Assembly (NCBI RefSeq): GCF_000237925.1
Contig: NC_031495.1
Span: 806,001-870,000 of the forward strand
DNA: 64,000 nucleotides
Reading direction: 5' to 3'
DNA from: Schistosoma mansoni
Taxonomy: Eukaryota; Platyhelminthes; Trematoda; Strigeidida; Schistosomatidae
Notes under the pieces: model-generated
The model's database searches: none
The model's input: the letters and a program-made list of their open reading frames with translations, nothing else
What the model was told of the DNA's origin: nothing
Translations under genes and position numbers: made by a program
In this document: piece after piece, positions 23,890 to 35,720 of the stretch
Position numbering within the stretch: the first letter of the stretch is position 1
How the letters are laid out: the number at the start of each line of letters is the position of its first letter

Positions 23890-24430
23890 TAATAATAATG
23901 ATTGTAATAGAGAAAATGCAATCCCTTTTCTTTTTTATTACAGTGCATTTTGTAAATTAACTGATAGTAATGATGTTATAGATCAAAGTATCTAACTTAA
24001 AAACTTCAGAATTTCTTCCCTTTCCTTCCCTATACTTGATATTTTGTCATTGTTATATGCTTTCTTTTACTTTCTTGGTCGTCAACGGTGATTTACTGTA
24101 AACATCACATGGTATTCAACCAGAAGGTTGAAGGTTACGACTACACCATACCTAATTCGGTTTGAACAGCTATGTTAGCAACTTGATGCCTTACACGAAC
24201 TCCAAAGTGAATATATGAAGTTGTACTATAATGTAGATCTGTAATCATTATGAATTATGGTCTTTATTTGGTTGATGGAATGAAATTTCCCCCCCTTCTA
24301 TCTATGTATTTTGTTACACTTCTGTGTATGTGTTGAATAGGGTATTTTACTTAAGAAAAATTGTATGTTTTTTACTGTCCTTTTTTTATAAAATGCTATA
24401 ATAATAATAAAATGGTGTATATAAGAATGT
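23890..24430 (+). other. Probable 3' UTR of the NKAPD1-like gene
   Basis: AT-rich, no repeat family recognised, with a good AATAAA at 24406-24411 shortly before a family D repeat begins. Confidence 0.5.
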
Positions 24431-24436
24431 TTAAAG

Positions 24437-24790
24437 TTTTCACTATTGATTAATCACTGGGTAGTGATCAAAGTCATGCGTGTCAAGTCCTTCTTAGTGC
24501 TGATCGATTGCTATCGATCAAGTTGCAATGTGGTCATCAGTGTAGGTGACTCGACATTGTGTGCACTATGTTGAGATAAGATCGTGGGTGGAGGTGGTCA
24601 ACAGGAAACCCTGGACTTGGGTTTCGTGCTACATGGCACTCGTCAGCAAGGTGTACTTGTAATCTTGAGGGAACTGGTGCTCCCTGACGGATTTGATCCC
24701 GTGTCACTCAGATTCACAGTCAGAGACGTTAGCACTGAGTTATTCGAGCCGAGACCAACCTCCTGTAGGACTGAGATGTAATCACCACTG
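24437..24790 (-). repeat. Family D repeat: tRNA-like plus hammerhead
   Basis: Antisense tRNA-like region (reverse of GGATCAAATCC box B) and hammerhead, preceded by a ~130-bp arm shared with 2370-2515. It faces the second copy across the assembly gap. Confidence 0.65.
24604..24660 (-). ncRNA. Hammerhead ribozyme, family D
   Basis: Antisense: stem I CCTTG/CAGGG, CTGACGA, stem II GTGC/GCAC, GAAA, short stem III, GTC cleavage. The helices differ in sequence from families A and B. Confidence 0.7.
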
Positions 24791-24812
24791 ATTGATCATC
24801 ATCCACCTGATC

Positions 24813-25012
24813 NNNNNNNNNNNNNNNNNNNNNNNNNNNNNNNNNNNNNNNNNNNNNNNNNNNNNNNNNNNNNNNNNNNNNNNNNNNNNNNNNNNNNNNN
24901 NNNNNNNNNNNNNNNNNNNNNNNNNNNNNNNNNNNNNNNNNNNNNNNNNNNNNNNNNNNNNNNNNNNNNNNNNNNNNNNNNNNNNNNNNNNNNNNNNNNN
25001 NNNNNNNNNNNN
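24813..25012. other. Assembly gap, 200 N
   Basis: A run of exactly 200 N, flanked on both sides by CCAACCTCCTGTAGGACTGA (24754 and 25013), so the gap sits inside a repeated arrangement. Confidence 0.99.
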
Positions 25013-25235
25013 CCAACCTCCTGTAGGACTGAGATGTAATCACAATTGATTGATCACCATCCAGCGATCCGAATGGCTCAGTGGTAACGTCTCTGACTGT
25101 GAAGCTGAGTGACACGGGATCGAATCCGTTAGAGAGCATCAGTTCCCTCAAGATTACATGTACACCTTGCTGACGAGTGCCAAGTAGCACGAAAACCGGG
25201 TCCAGGGTTTCCTGTTGACCACCTCCAACCACGAT
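25013..25235 (+). repeat. Family D repeat, second copy
   Basis: Sense copy with box A TGGCTCAGTGG, box B GGATCGAATCC, then a hammerhead and CCTGTTGACCACCTCC. Confidence 0.7.
25158..25216 (+). ncRNA. Hammerhead ribozyme, family D
   Basis: CCTTG-CTGACGA-GTGC-CAAGTA-GCAC-GAAA, then ACCGGGT, C and CAGGG; all core positions are kept. Confidence 0.72.
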
Positions 25236-25261
25236 GTTTGAAGTTTTATTGAGAAATCGTA

Positions 25262-25890
25262 TACTTTTATATCGTTGAGATCATGAGTCATTTGAAGCTA
25301 GACCAACATGGAAAACCTGGAAGCACTGGACGGCCGTTTCGTCCTACTGTGGGACTCCTCAGCAATGCGCATCCACGATCCCGCTTCGTGAGATTTGAAC
25401 TCAGGACCTATCAGTTTCGCGTTCGAGCGCTTAACCTATAGACCACTGAGCCTTCATCCAACGGTGTTAATGTCTAACTTCAACTAATCTACGAAATTGA
25501 GTGGCACATCCATAATTGTCTCCAGTGAGTTACTATCTCACAACAGACCTGGTTGAACTTCACTAGTCACTACTTCTCACTAGAACTCCAGGAAATACCT
25601 CTTGAAGCAAGTCACTAGTGAACATATGATTATTACTAGAAGGACGTTTTGTGGATATTTCAGTAGGCTCAGTGGTCTAGAGGTTAAGCGCGAAACTTTT
25701 AGGTCCTGGGTCCGAATCTCGCTCGGGAGGCGGGGTCGTGGATGTGCACTGCTGTGGAGTCCCATGATAGGACGAAACGGTCGTCCAGTGCTTCCAGGTT
25801 TTCCATGATGATCTATCTTTAATTGACTCATGAATTCAACTATATAAAACTACTAAAATCTCCACAAAACCCTCTTCTGATAAAATCGTA
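25262..25890. repeat. Family A large palindromic unit
   Basis: Left part 25262-25625 is antisense with an intact ribozyme. Right part 25660-25885 is sense and ends AAATCTCCACAAAACCCTCT. The right ribozyme core is mutated (CTGTGGA). Confidence 0.78.
25319..25372 (-). ncRNA. Hammerhead ribozyme, family A
   Basis: Antisense core CTGAGGA, GTCC/GGAC, GAAAC, GGCC loop and GTC cleavage are all conserved; stem I GCATTG/CAGTGC. Confidence 0.72.
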
Positions 25891-27467
25891 TACTGTTCAT
25901 TAACCTTCAGTGTTCATTGAATTCTATCCATATCGTGTGAAAGAATCGACAGTAAGCTGATGTCATAGATTTTTATTTCATTGTGTTAGGGTCTATATCA
26001 TTAGATTAATATTGATATACGTTATATTAATGATATGTGTCCAGTTGAATTTCACAGGGAATAAATGGTGACTCAAAGAGAGGCTTGGTTATAGGATCGG
26101 TTCAAGAAACATCCTGTCTATACGTGAAGTAATTTGGCATCTTCTTAGAAATCGTTGCGTTTAAAGTTGTTTGAATTAGCAAACAGCTTTTCAATAGGTT
26201 TGAGCTATGATCAACTACCTTGAAGGAATATGCCTTGCTGATGAGTGATACTGTGCACAAAACGGAAGTCCAAGGATTTGTTTTTGAATAATTTCAACTA
26301 AATAATACCAAACATAATGCGCTTAAGCTATCAGCTGCTTGTTATTATTCGAGACATGAAGCCTCTCTTCTAAAGAATTATGTCATACGCACCTAGCCTG
26401 CTACTTGCTAGGGGAAATCCAGAATGAGTAGAATGATTCTATTGACTAATCGAACCAAATATCTGCACAAGATCATTGATATTGTATATCCTTCAGATGA
26501 TTAGACCGGACTCTTAAACAATAGCGTATTTCTCTTCCGTCTGATAGTTAAGCCAGATCTTGATTAATAATATTCGTTCATCAGGATTTCTTCCTTGCCA
26601 TTCAGCCTTTAGCTGTTGTCTAATTTCCTTAGCTTATGACAAGTCTGGTGTTGTCAGTTCTTACTGTTGCACTGTTATCATCCAATATTATTCATTGGTC
26701 TGTGTACCGATTTTGGATAAAATATTGTATAAGAAGCATCCCTCTACGACTGTATTAGCTACTTGGACTCATATAAATCACAGTATCTTAACAGACAGCT
26801 AAAAAAACCGATAGATATTTTCAGAAAGCGTTTATCAGTTTATTGTTTTGCTTTCTCAGTTAACGTCATTATCCTCTTCGAGAACTTCAGGATTTCTTGT
26901 GTGAGGTAGATTTGTTTTAGTTGAAAACGTGGACGAATAGAAGTCAACGTTCTCTCCTGAAGACATAAGCGCGGTGCTAAATCTGAAGGTCCTGTGTTCG
27001 ATCAGTATATTCTGCTAAGTGGTTTTATACGAAGATGAAACATGCTTAGTGATTTCCGATTCTTAGCGGTTATGTAATTAAAGTCGATCTGTAATGTTAA
27101 CTATGCAGTGAGCAGCCTCCAAAACTCATTCTAAGAGACGTACCAATCCATTAATAAATTTAGTTTTAGCATGAAACCAGTTGACTACTAACTGAATTTC
27201 AAATGGCGTATCATGATTCTTTATTTAGTGTTTTAATTCTATCATTTGATAGTTATATGTAAACACGAATCTCTGTTAAGTCCTTGTTTTTATCGACATC
27301 CTGATTTCGTGGTGTGAAATCTAACCCGTAGATGTATATATTATCTACAATGAGAGATTAAAAGAGAAAGATTGAGACAAACCAACTAAAGATAGACAAA
27401 CATAACACTGATCACAACTCAATAATCAATTCATTATCAATATGAGGTTGTGATCGCTAATTTTTTG
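25891..27467. other. No gene recognised; one possible decayed tRNA/hammerhead repeat
   Basis: Mostly unassigned AT-rich DNA. At 26960-27060, GCGCGGTGCTAAATCTGAAG, a box-B-like GTGTTCGATC and GATGAAACATGCTTAGTGAT suggest a degenerate member of the hammerhead-bearing SINE class. Confidence 0.35.
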
Positions 27468-27815
27468 ATTAAGATCATGAATCGATTGATCTTAAGCCAC
27501 CATTGGGAACCTGGAAGCACTGGGGGGCAACTTTGTTCTAGTATGGGACGGTGTTAATGTTTAACTTTAATCCACGAAATTGCGCTACCATCTTCCATTG
27601 TCTGAGGTAGGTACCTATCTCTACCTGACACGAAAGAGCTCCACCGGTCACGGCCTCTCACTAGAACTCCGGGATTTCCCTCACGCAGCTAGGCATCAGT
27701 ATGCGGGATTTTGGATGCGCACTGCCGAGAACTCCCGTACTAGGGCGAAACCTCTGTACAATGCTCTCAGGTTCTCAATGGTGGTCTAGCATCAATCAAT
27801 TCATGATCTCAATCA
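27468..27815. repeat. Family A palindromic unit, decayed
   Basis: Antisense left end, family A 5' region in the middle, sense right end (GGTTCTCAATGGTGGTCTAG). The ribozyme cores have several changes. Confidence 0.65.
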
Positions 27816-28054
27816 AAAATCAGTTAATTGTATATAGCCATACATTGTATAGTTGATTAATGGTATTTTTGAAGTACGTTCTCAGATTACATAAGTAACC
27901 CATTTAAGGACAAATCTGTTCTCTACATTTTCCTCTAATATATATGGTTTTTAATGAAGCGATCATACGAGACAGGTTATAACAGTACCATTCAAATACA
28001 TTTTAATACAATTTTAATAAGATCGAAAAAACATGATTTTTTTAGAAATAAAAT

Positions 28055-28410
28055 GAATCTAATAGTTGAATTCATGAGTCGATTAGAGCGAGACTACCAT
28101 GGAATACCCGGAAGCAGTGGAAGGCCGTTTCACCGTATTATGGGACGCCTCAACAATGCGCATCCACGATCTCGCTTAATGAACGCGAACCGAGGACCTA
28201 TCGGTCTCGCGCCCGAACGCTTAATTTGTAGACCACTGAGCCGGCATACAACGGTGTTATTGTTTAACATCAATCAATTCACGAAATTGCCACCATCATT
28301 GTCGGCCGCCCAGTGCTTTCAGGTTTTCCATGGTGGTCTATCTTTAATTGAATTATGAATTCAACTATTAAATTGCCGAAATCTCCACAAAACCCCCTTC
28401 TGATAAAATG
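28055..28410. repeat. Family A palindromic unit
   Basis: Antisense ribozyme and tRNA-like core, then a short sense end with AAATCTCCACAAAACCCCCT. Confidence 0.7.
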
Positions 28411-28631
28411 AATTCATCATTTCATAACTTCACACGCTGTTAGTGATGAAATGCTTAAGACTACAACGAACGATAGGATCTTAAGTGAAAGATTTTAAAT
28501 ACTTCAATTTATAAAATTAATACGAAAATTTTAAACAATGAAAAAGTCAGAAAAAAATAAGAGAGAAATGACAGATTTGTGGCTTAAACTGATGGATATT
28601 TATCCATGAACAGTGTAGGAAAGACGTTTCA

Positions 28632-29008
28632 TAATACTTACATACTTACGCCTGTTAACCCTCATGAAGGAGCAAAGGCCACTCACTAGCAATCTCCATC
28701 CAACCCACGGCAATCCTTTCCAGTTCATCCCAGTTGCTGTTCATCTTTTTCATATCTGCTACTATTTCATGGAGTAATGTGTTATTCAGCCTTCCTCTTT
28801 TTTGCTTTCCTCCTGGATTCCAAGTTAGGGCTTGCCTCATGATGCAGTTTGATGATTTCCTCAATGTTCATCCCATTCACTTCCAACGTCTTTTCCTAAT
28901 TTCCTTTTCAGCTGGAAGCTGTTTTGTCCTCCTCCACAGAAGGTTGCTGTTGATGATATCCGTCCAATGAATGTTGAGTATCTTGTGTAGACAACTATTT
29001 ATAAATAC
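28632..29008 (-). mobile_element. RTE-type LINE 3' fragment, inverted partner
   Basis: The antisense strand encodes [16 protein letters not shown] and [11 protein letters not shown]. The TTACATACTTACGCC tail is at the left. It abuts a + strand copy at 29013. Confidence 0.82.
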
Positions 29009-29012
29009 AATG

Positions 29013-29825
29013 GAGAGCTTGGATGCAACCAGAAGATTTGGACTTCGCAGATGACCTGACCGTTCTATCTCACACACACGAGCAAGTGAAGATGAAAACA
29101 ATTAGTGTAGCAGCAGCCTCTGCATCAATAGGCCTCAGTATACACAAAGGAAAATGTAAGATCCTCAAATACAACATGGAGAACACCAACACAATAACAC
29201 TTGATGGCGAAACCCTGGAAGATGTGGAATCTTTCACGTATCTGGGTAGCATCACCGATGAACGAGAAGGATTTGATGCAGACGTAAAGATGAGGATTGG
29301 CAAAGCAAAGGCTATATTCCTATAATTGAAGAATATATGGAACTCAAAACAACTGTCAACAAATATCAAATTCACAATCATCAATACGAACGTTAAAACA
29401 GCTCTACTGTATGGAGCTGAAACTTGCAGAACTACAACAACCATCATCAAAATGGTGCAAGTATTAATAAACAATTCTCTATGTAAGATACTGAATGTCT
29501 GTTGGTCAGATACCGTCAGCAACAGCCTACTGTGAGAGAGAACAAACTAGATTTCAGCTGAAGAGGAGATTAGTAAACGATGTTGGAAGTGAATGGGATG
29601 AACATTGAGGAAACCATCAAACTGCATCACTAGGCAAGCCCTAACTAGGAATCCTGAAGGGAAGCGGAAAATAGGAAGGCTGAATAACACACTCTGTCGG
29701 GAATTGCAATCAGATATGAAAAGAATGAATAGAAACTGTGAAGAAGTGTGAAGTATTGCAGAGGATAGAGTTTGATGGAGAATGTTGGTGAGCGGCCTAT
29801 ACTCCCTCATAAGGTTTAACAGGCG
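29013..29825 (+). mobile_element. RTE-type LINE: reverse transcriptase catalytic region to 3' end
   Basis: The frame at 29023-29325 includes [17 protein letters not shown], the RT active-site box (FADD), then FTYLGSIT and DADVKMRIGKAKA. Later parts continue [11 protein letters not shown] and LLYGAETC with stops and shifts. The copy is 5' truncated and not functional. It forms a head-to-head hairpin with 28632-29008. Confidence 0.85.
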
Positions 29826-29854
29826 TACAAAAAATACATTGATTGCAAATTACC

Positions 29855-30030
29855 ATCATTTGGCCTTCATATTCTCTATGATTCTTCTAATTTACAATTT
29901 CTTTGTTTCAGCTTCTTTTTTTTTCTTCAAATCGACTTTTATAGCCTTCTGCTCTTATATATTTCCTCTTCTGATTGTTGTTACATACTACTTTTATCGA
30001 CAGATATAAGTAACATACAGTACCACAGTA
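29855..30030 (+). repeat. Dispersed pyrimidine-rich repeat (family E)
   Basis: The ACATACTACTTTTATCGACA part matches 34680-34730 and, more weakly, 51760-51810. Nature unknown. Confidence 0.4.
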
Positions 30031-30074
30031 TCATTCTAAACAAGAAATTCCAAAGAATACATAAATGTAAAATC

Positions 30075-30580
30075 ATAGGGGGTTTTGTGGAGATTTTAGC
30101 AATTTTCGTAGTTGAAATCATGAGTTAATTGAAGCTAGACCACCATCGAAAACCTGGAAGCACTGAACGACCGTTTCGTCCTACTATGGGACTTCTCAGC
30201 AGTGCGCATCCACGATCTAGCACTCGCGAGATTCAGTGAGTCGATGTCTCTACAACAGACTTGGTAGAACTCCACTGGCCACTGCTTCCCACTAGAACCC
30301 AAGGAAATATCTCTGAAGACAATTAGTGAACGATCGCTCAAATTCGTGGATTGGTTGAAGTTAGACATTAACACCATCGGATGCCGACTCAGTGGTCCAT
30401 CGGTTAAGGGCTCTGGCTCGAGACTGTTAGGTCCTGGATTCGAATCTCGCTCGCGAGTCAGGATCGTGGATGCGCACTGTTGAGGAGTCCCATAATAGGA
30501 CTAAATGGACGTCCAGTGCTTCCAGGTTTTTGATGGTGGTCTAGCTTCAATTGATTCATGATTTCAACTATGAAAATAAA
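30075..30580. repeat. Family A palindromic unit with full 5' region
   Basis: Opens GGGGGTTTTGTGGAGATTTT, antisense ribozyme, then a sense full unit from about 30235 with box B GGATTCGAATC. Both ribozyme cores carry changes. Confidence 0.78.
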
Positions 30581-30974
30581 TGTAAAAATTTGATCAATCA
30601 GTATATAATGAATTTGAACTAATTCTATGACCATAACCAAGGTCAATGAATATGCTCACTTCATCACGTATACACACAGATACGTACAGCTAAATATCAA
30701 AAGTATGTTTACATAAGATTTTCAAGATAAGATAGATACTACTAATAATAATGATAACTAGACAGAACTATTCATTAAATGAATAGACTACGTGTTATGT
30801 TCATCAATTAGCATTCAAATATAGGTCATTTATGTGAATGTGTATATTGATAAAGTATTCAAAGAAGAATACGAAACCTTTTGTGTGTTCTACAAAAACT
30901 AAAATGAAACAATACAACCAAATTACACTCTTTCGATGTTGAGGTATTCATTCTATTGTTTGATTCTATTCTGT

Positions 30975-31715
30975 GTAGCACCAACCTCAGCAGCAGTAGG
31001 TCTCAATATAAACAAAGAGAAAAGCAAGACTCTCCGATACAATACAACATGCATCAATCGAATTACACTTGATGGAGAAGCTTTGGAGAATGTGGAAACC
31101 TTTATATATCAGGGCAGCATCATTGATGAACACGGTGGATCAGATGCAGATGTGAGAGCGAGGATCGGCAAAGCAAGAGCAGCATATTTACAACTGAAAA
31201 ACATCTGGAAATCAAAACGATTGTCAACCAACACGAAGATCACAATTTTCAATACAAATGTCAAGACAGTTCTATTGTATGTGGCGGAGACGTGGAGAAC
31301 TACGAAAGCCATCATCCAGAAGATACAAGTGTTTATTAACAGTTGTCGACGCAAGATACTTCGGATCCGATGGCCAGACACTATCAGCAACAAGTTATCG
31401 TGAGAGAGAACAAACCAGATTTCATCCGGCGGAGGAAAAAATCAGGAAGAAGCGCTTGAAGTGGATTGGGCACACTTTGAGGAAATCACCCAATCGCGTC
31501 ACAAGACAATCCCTCACATGGAATCCTGAAGGCCAAAGGAGAAGAGGAAGACCAAAGAACACATTACGTCGAGAAATGGAGACAGATATGAGAAGAATGA
31601 ACAAAAACTGGATAGAACTAGAAAAGAAGGCCCAGGACAGAGTGGGTTGGAGAATGCTGGTCGGCGGCCTATGCTCGATTGGGAGTAACAGGCGTAGGTA
31701 AGTAAGTAAGTATGA
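30975..31715 (+). mobile_element. RTE-type LINE, 5'-truncated insertion
   Basis: Encodes [41 protein letters not shown] and VLLYVAETW, up to a stop at about 31401 where other copies have Trp. A shifted frame continues with [12 protein letters not shown] and [11 protein letters not shown]. Tail GTAAGTAAGTAAGTA at 31697. Confidence 0.87.
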
Positions 31716-31754
31716 TTTTGACATAAGTCAGTTTATCATACGTTAATGATTCTG

Positions 31755-31970
31755 AAACTTAATAGCTGAATTCACGAGTCGATTAAAGCTAGATCACCAT
31801 GGAAAACCTAGAAGCGTTGTAAGGTCGTTTCATCCCAATGTAGGATTCTTCAGCAGTGCGCATCCACGACCTCGCCCACGGGTTTCGGACTCAATAGTTT
31901 CTGTCTCGCGAGCGAACGCTTAACCTGTAGGCCACTTAGCCAGTATCTAACGTTGTTAATGTTTAACCCT
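31755..31970 (-). repeat. Family A copy
   Basis: Antisense ribozyme end and tRNA-like core with decayed boxes, directly downstream of the LINE tail. Confidence 0.68.
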
Positions 31971-32189
31971 TTTCTGATTACATTCAACAATCATCTGTGG
32001 ACTAAAGCATATAAGAATCAAGAACAGGTACACAAATAAAATCAATCATGAATGGAATAAATTTACAATCAATTGTAGTGAATGAGAACATAAGTGGGGA
32101 AAATGGAATGGATTTCAATAGAAAATTACAGAATTACTTAGTAAACTCTGTCAATACTTCATTTGCAGTGTCAATCAATCATTTAATCC

Positions 32190-32475
32190 ATATCAGATAG
32201 AGATACGTATCTGCCTCAGTACAATGGAAGTTAGTCGCTCGATTTCTTGGATTGATTGAAGTTAAACATTAACACCGTTGGATGCCAGCTCAGTGGTCTA
32301 TCGGTTAAGTGCTCTGGTGCGATACTGGTAGGTCCTGGGTTCGAATCTCGCGAGGGGGATCGTGAGTGCGCACTGCTGAATAGTCCCACAATAGGACGAA
32401 ACGGCCATCCAGTGCTTCCAGGTATCCATGATGGTTTAGTTTCAACTGACTCATGATCTCAACTATATATAAGAT
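32190..32475 (+). repeat. Family A copy
   Basis: Box A CAGCTCAGTGG, box B GGGTTCGAATC, ribozyme with core change CTGAATA, end TTCAACTGACTCATGATCTC. Confidence 0.75.
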
Positions 32476-32649
32476 CTAAGACTTCATTGTTCTTTTGTTC
32501 CTATGCACCAACCATCCTTTGTTTTCATTCTCTTGTTTTTGATGTTTTTTAACTTTCAATCTAATATTCTGTTAACTTAAAATGACTTATAAAGTATCAG
32601 TCTATAGAGTTGAATTTTATATGATTGATATAAACAATAGAATATATCT

Positions 32650-32975
32650 TAGGCTATATCGAGGCAATACGCATAGTATGCACCTAGGCCAATTAGAGAC
32701 TGACGAGTTTCAGTCCTAAAAACATAAATGGGAAGATCCAAACAAACAATACTAAGTAAATTTCAACTTCACCCCATTGTACAAGCAAGTGACTATCAGA
32801 ACTCAGTGGCCGAGTGGATAATGCGATGGCGTTTGAAGCGAAAGCTACTGGGTTCGAGTTCCAGAGTGAACATCAACTCTGAGATGCAATTACATTCAGC
32901 TGATGAGTCACGAATAGGACGAAACGCGCGTCAAACTGAAATCCACTGCTAGTCATTATCCATCTTTGCTTATAA
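32650..32975 (+). repeat. SM-alpha-like repeat (family B), near full-length
   Basis: A ~325-bp unit from GGCTATATCGAGGCAATACG through box A GTGGCCGAGTGG, box B GGGTTCGAGTT and the ribozyme to TTATCCATCTTTGCTTATAA. Confidence 0.85.
32886..32955 (+). ncRNA. Hammerhead ribozyme, SM-alpha type
   Basis: CTGATGA, stem II GTC/GAC, GAAAC GCGC GTC; the core is complete. Stem I pairs TTCAG with CTGAA. Confidence 0.75.
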
Positions 32976-33174
32976 TATAATACACCCTAGTTTCTAAGAT
33001 AATTAAGAAAAATCATACTTTATGTTTGTTTGTTTGTTTTTCTCAACTTTATACAAACAAACATGTTGAAACTTGAAAGTTAACAAGGTAGAAATTCCTT
33101 TTTCTAGAAGGCTTCTATTGAATATTGACGAAATTGATCTTTTGCAATAATAATAATTCACACTATAGATTTTT

Positions 33175-33205
33175 GTTGTTGTTGTTGGTGGTGGTGGTGG
33201 TGGTT
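33175..33205. repeat. (TTG)n(GTG)n microsatellite
   Basis: TTGTTGTTGTTG runs into GGTGGTGGTGGTGGTGG. Confidence 0.9.
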
Positions 33206-33347
33206 TGATTAGTGAGTATATCATTTAAAAGAAGTCATTCTTTGAAATTAACTTGGAGAATTTCAATATTGATCATTGTTAATTAGCCGTAGATTTTGTT
33301 ACTATGGCAACAAAATAAATTAAGTAGATATAGATTATTATTATTAG

Positions 33348-33910
33348 CTTGTGCAGCCTATGCTCCTTCAGGAGGGTTAACAGACGTTTTTATTTATTTA
33401 AACATAGATATTGGTACAAGGGGAAACCAGATATATATGCGCCACACAAATCTCACTCGATTTGTGTGAGGGCTGTGATACTGCTCAGGTGTCCAAACTG
33501 AAGCAGGTGGTTTTCTTAGGGGGCCACATCCGGAGTCTTTGACCTAAAGGTCTTATCCACAGGGCAGTGGAGCATCTTGAAGAGATGCAGTCCCATGGTA
33601 GCCGATGATCAACGATTGATTCACACGCCATTTGTTCCATATGCATCATTGGTTTGGAATCAGGGTTTTTCAACTCTCCTAGGTGGACCCTCCATGTCCA
33701 CCAACCCAGTTAAGGCGCCGGACATTCGCTTTTCGTCCTCTCAATTTTGTAAACAACATCCCCGCCACGAAAAGGCAGTGAGTTGGACTTCACTGACAGA
33801 GGCGATATACGCGTGGTCATGTAATAGCGTTTCGAGAGGGAGAGCGGACTCTCTTCACTCTCGACCGTACCAGGATTTTCGGGGGCAGTTAAAAGGCGTA
33901 AGTAAGTAAG
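33348..33910 (-). repeat. Family C inserted in an RTE LINE 3' end
   Basis: LINE 3' sequence (TGCTCCTTCAGGAGGGTTAA) at 33348-33384 and AGGCGTAAGTAAGTAAGTG after 33893 bracket an antisense family C copy (33385-33890). The repeated GTTAA(C/A)AG at both edges is a likely target duplication. The family C copy is complete. Confidence 0.8.
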
Positions 33911-34544
33911 TGTTATTATCTTTATTCAATATTATATTTTCGGTACAATATAGAATTCTCAGCATAAAGTATTTCAACAAGTCTCCGTTTCTTATTTCTT
34001 GATCGATATTGACGATAAATATTGAGTGGTCACTAGTTAGAAGTTAGCAATTCTGTCCATTGACATCTGAATAATGTACATTCGTTTCGCTGAATATTAC
34101 CTGTCAGCAAACACAATATCTCTGATTAGGTCTTTTGTAACCTTTACAGAGAAAGGTTGTACACTTTGCACAAACGCTCCTGGATTGAATTGTGCGATTA
34201 ATAGCCATAATGATGTATTAAAACAAACAAGGAATCAGATAACTTGTTGAAATATCTAGATGGTAGGAACAGGTAGCCCAGATGTCTAAGTAGGCCGCCA
34301 ACTATACGTAGTTTGAAAATATATTTACATTTTCATTTGTTAATGACATATTTCTCAAACGGTTTTTCATTATTATTGCTCATCATATCCTTTGTTAGCA
34401 ACAATTATCATTGTCTCAATCTTCATCTTCTTCTTCATTATCTCCGTAAAGTATACTGATATAATTTACATTGCTTCTATGAAGTACTGTAGTCAACGAG
34501 AAGACAATTGGGAACAATCGAATGCATTTGACAACAATACAGTG

Positions 34545-34740
34545 AAGTACTTCATTTGTAAAATGTCAATCAATTATCCCAGATTTCGTTATTCTTTCGT
34601 TTCCATACACCAATCATTCTTTGTTCTTATTCTCTTCTTTTTGATCTTCTTAACCTATTGCCACCAAACATTTCAATTTCGATTAATGATACATACTACT
34701 TATATTTATCGACATCAGTAGTATACACTAAGTACTACTT
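34545..34740 (+). repeat. Dispersed pyrimidine-rich repeat (family E)
   Basis: TCAATCAATTATCCCAGATT, CATTCTTTGTTCTTATTCTC and TTTGATCTTCTTAACC recur at 1398-1560 and 32130-32580. There is no coding signal and origin is unknown. Confidence 0.5.
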
Positions 34741-34879
34741 CTTATTACTGAAAAGAATATTCTATAACTTGAGAATTACTGATGATATTCAGTGCAACAT
34801 CATTCTGTTTCATTAAAGATTGTAATAACCATAAAGATAACTATTAAGGTTAATAAACGGCTTTATTTTATTTTAATCC

Positions 34880-35480
34880 ATTTATAGTTGAATTCATGAG
34901 TCAGTTGAAGCTAGACCACCATGGAAAACCTTGAAGAATTGGATGGCTGTTTCATGCTATTATGGGCATCCACGATTCCGTCTCGCGAGATTCGAACCCA
35001 GGACCTATCAGTTTTGAGCGCAGGCGCTTAACCTTTAGGCCACTGAGCCTAATAAAATCTCCACAAAACCCTATTCTAATAATAATCATATGTTCACTAC
35101 TGACTTGCTTCAACAGGTATGTCCTGTATTTCTAGTGAGAAGTAGTGACTAGTGAAGTTCAAATAGGTCTGTTGTGAGATAGTAACTCACTGGAGACAAT
35201 GGTGAATGTGTCACTCCATTTTGTGGATTAGTTGAAGTTAGGCATCAACACCATTGGATGCCAGCTCAGTGGTTTAGAGGTTAGGCACTCGAGTGCGAGA
35301 CAGATTAGTCCAGGGTTCGATTCCTGTGTGCAGAGTTGTCGATTTTCACTGTTGAAGAGTCTCATACTAGAACGAAAAGACCTTCTAATGCTTCTAGGTT
35401 TTTTCATGGTGGTCTAGCTTCAAATGACTCATGAATTCAACTATAAAATTACTAAAATCTTCACAAAACCCCCTTCTCAT
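34880..35480. repeat. Family A large palindromic unit
   Basis: An antisense left end and tRNA-like core to 35060, then a full sense unit 35085-35480 ending CTTCACAAAACCCCCTTCTC. Confidence 0.75.
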
Positions 35481-35644
35481 ACTAATCCATTCAGTTGAAC
35501 TTTATTTACTTCCAGAAAATATCTGACAAAGTACGTAAATGCATTAGAATAATAACATTACAGATTATATTGAGTAATCTTTAATATAACAATCAATTTT
35601 ACAGTAAATCAAAATGATCTAAAGTTTGATTTTATGAAAATAAC

Positions 35645-35720
35645 AATAATAGTTAAATTCATGAGTCGATTAAAGCTAGACCACCATGGAATATCTTGAA
35701 GTACTGGACGGACTATATTG
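35645..35720 (-). repeat. Family A end fragment
   Basis: ATAGTTAAATTCATGAGTCG...GTACTGGACGG only; the rest is lost. Confidence 0.6.

Noticed and set aside
23508-23948. 146-codon - strand frame rich in Asp/Glu
   Set aside because: It is the reverse strand of the Ser/Lys repeat codons in the NKAPD1-like exon; acidic runs arise automatically from TCA/TCT repeats.
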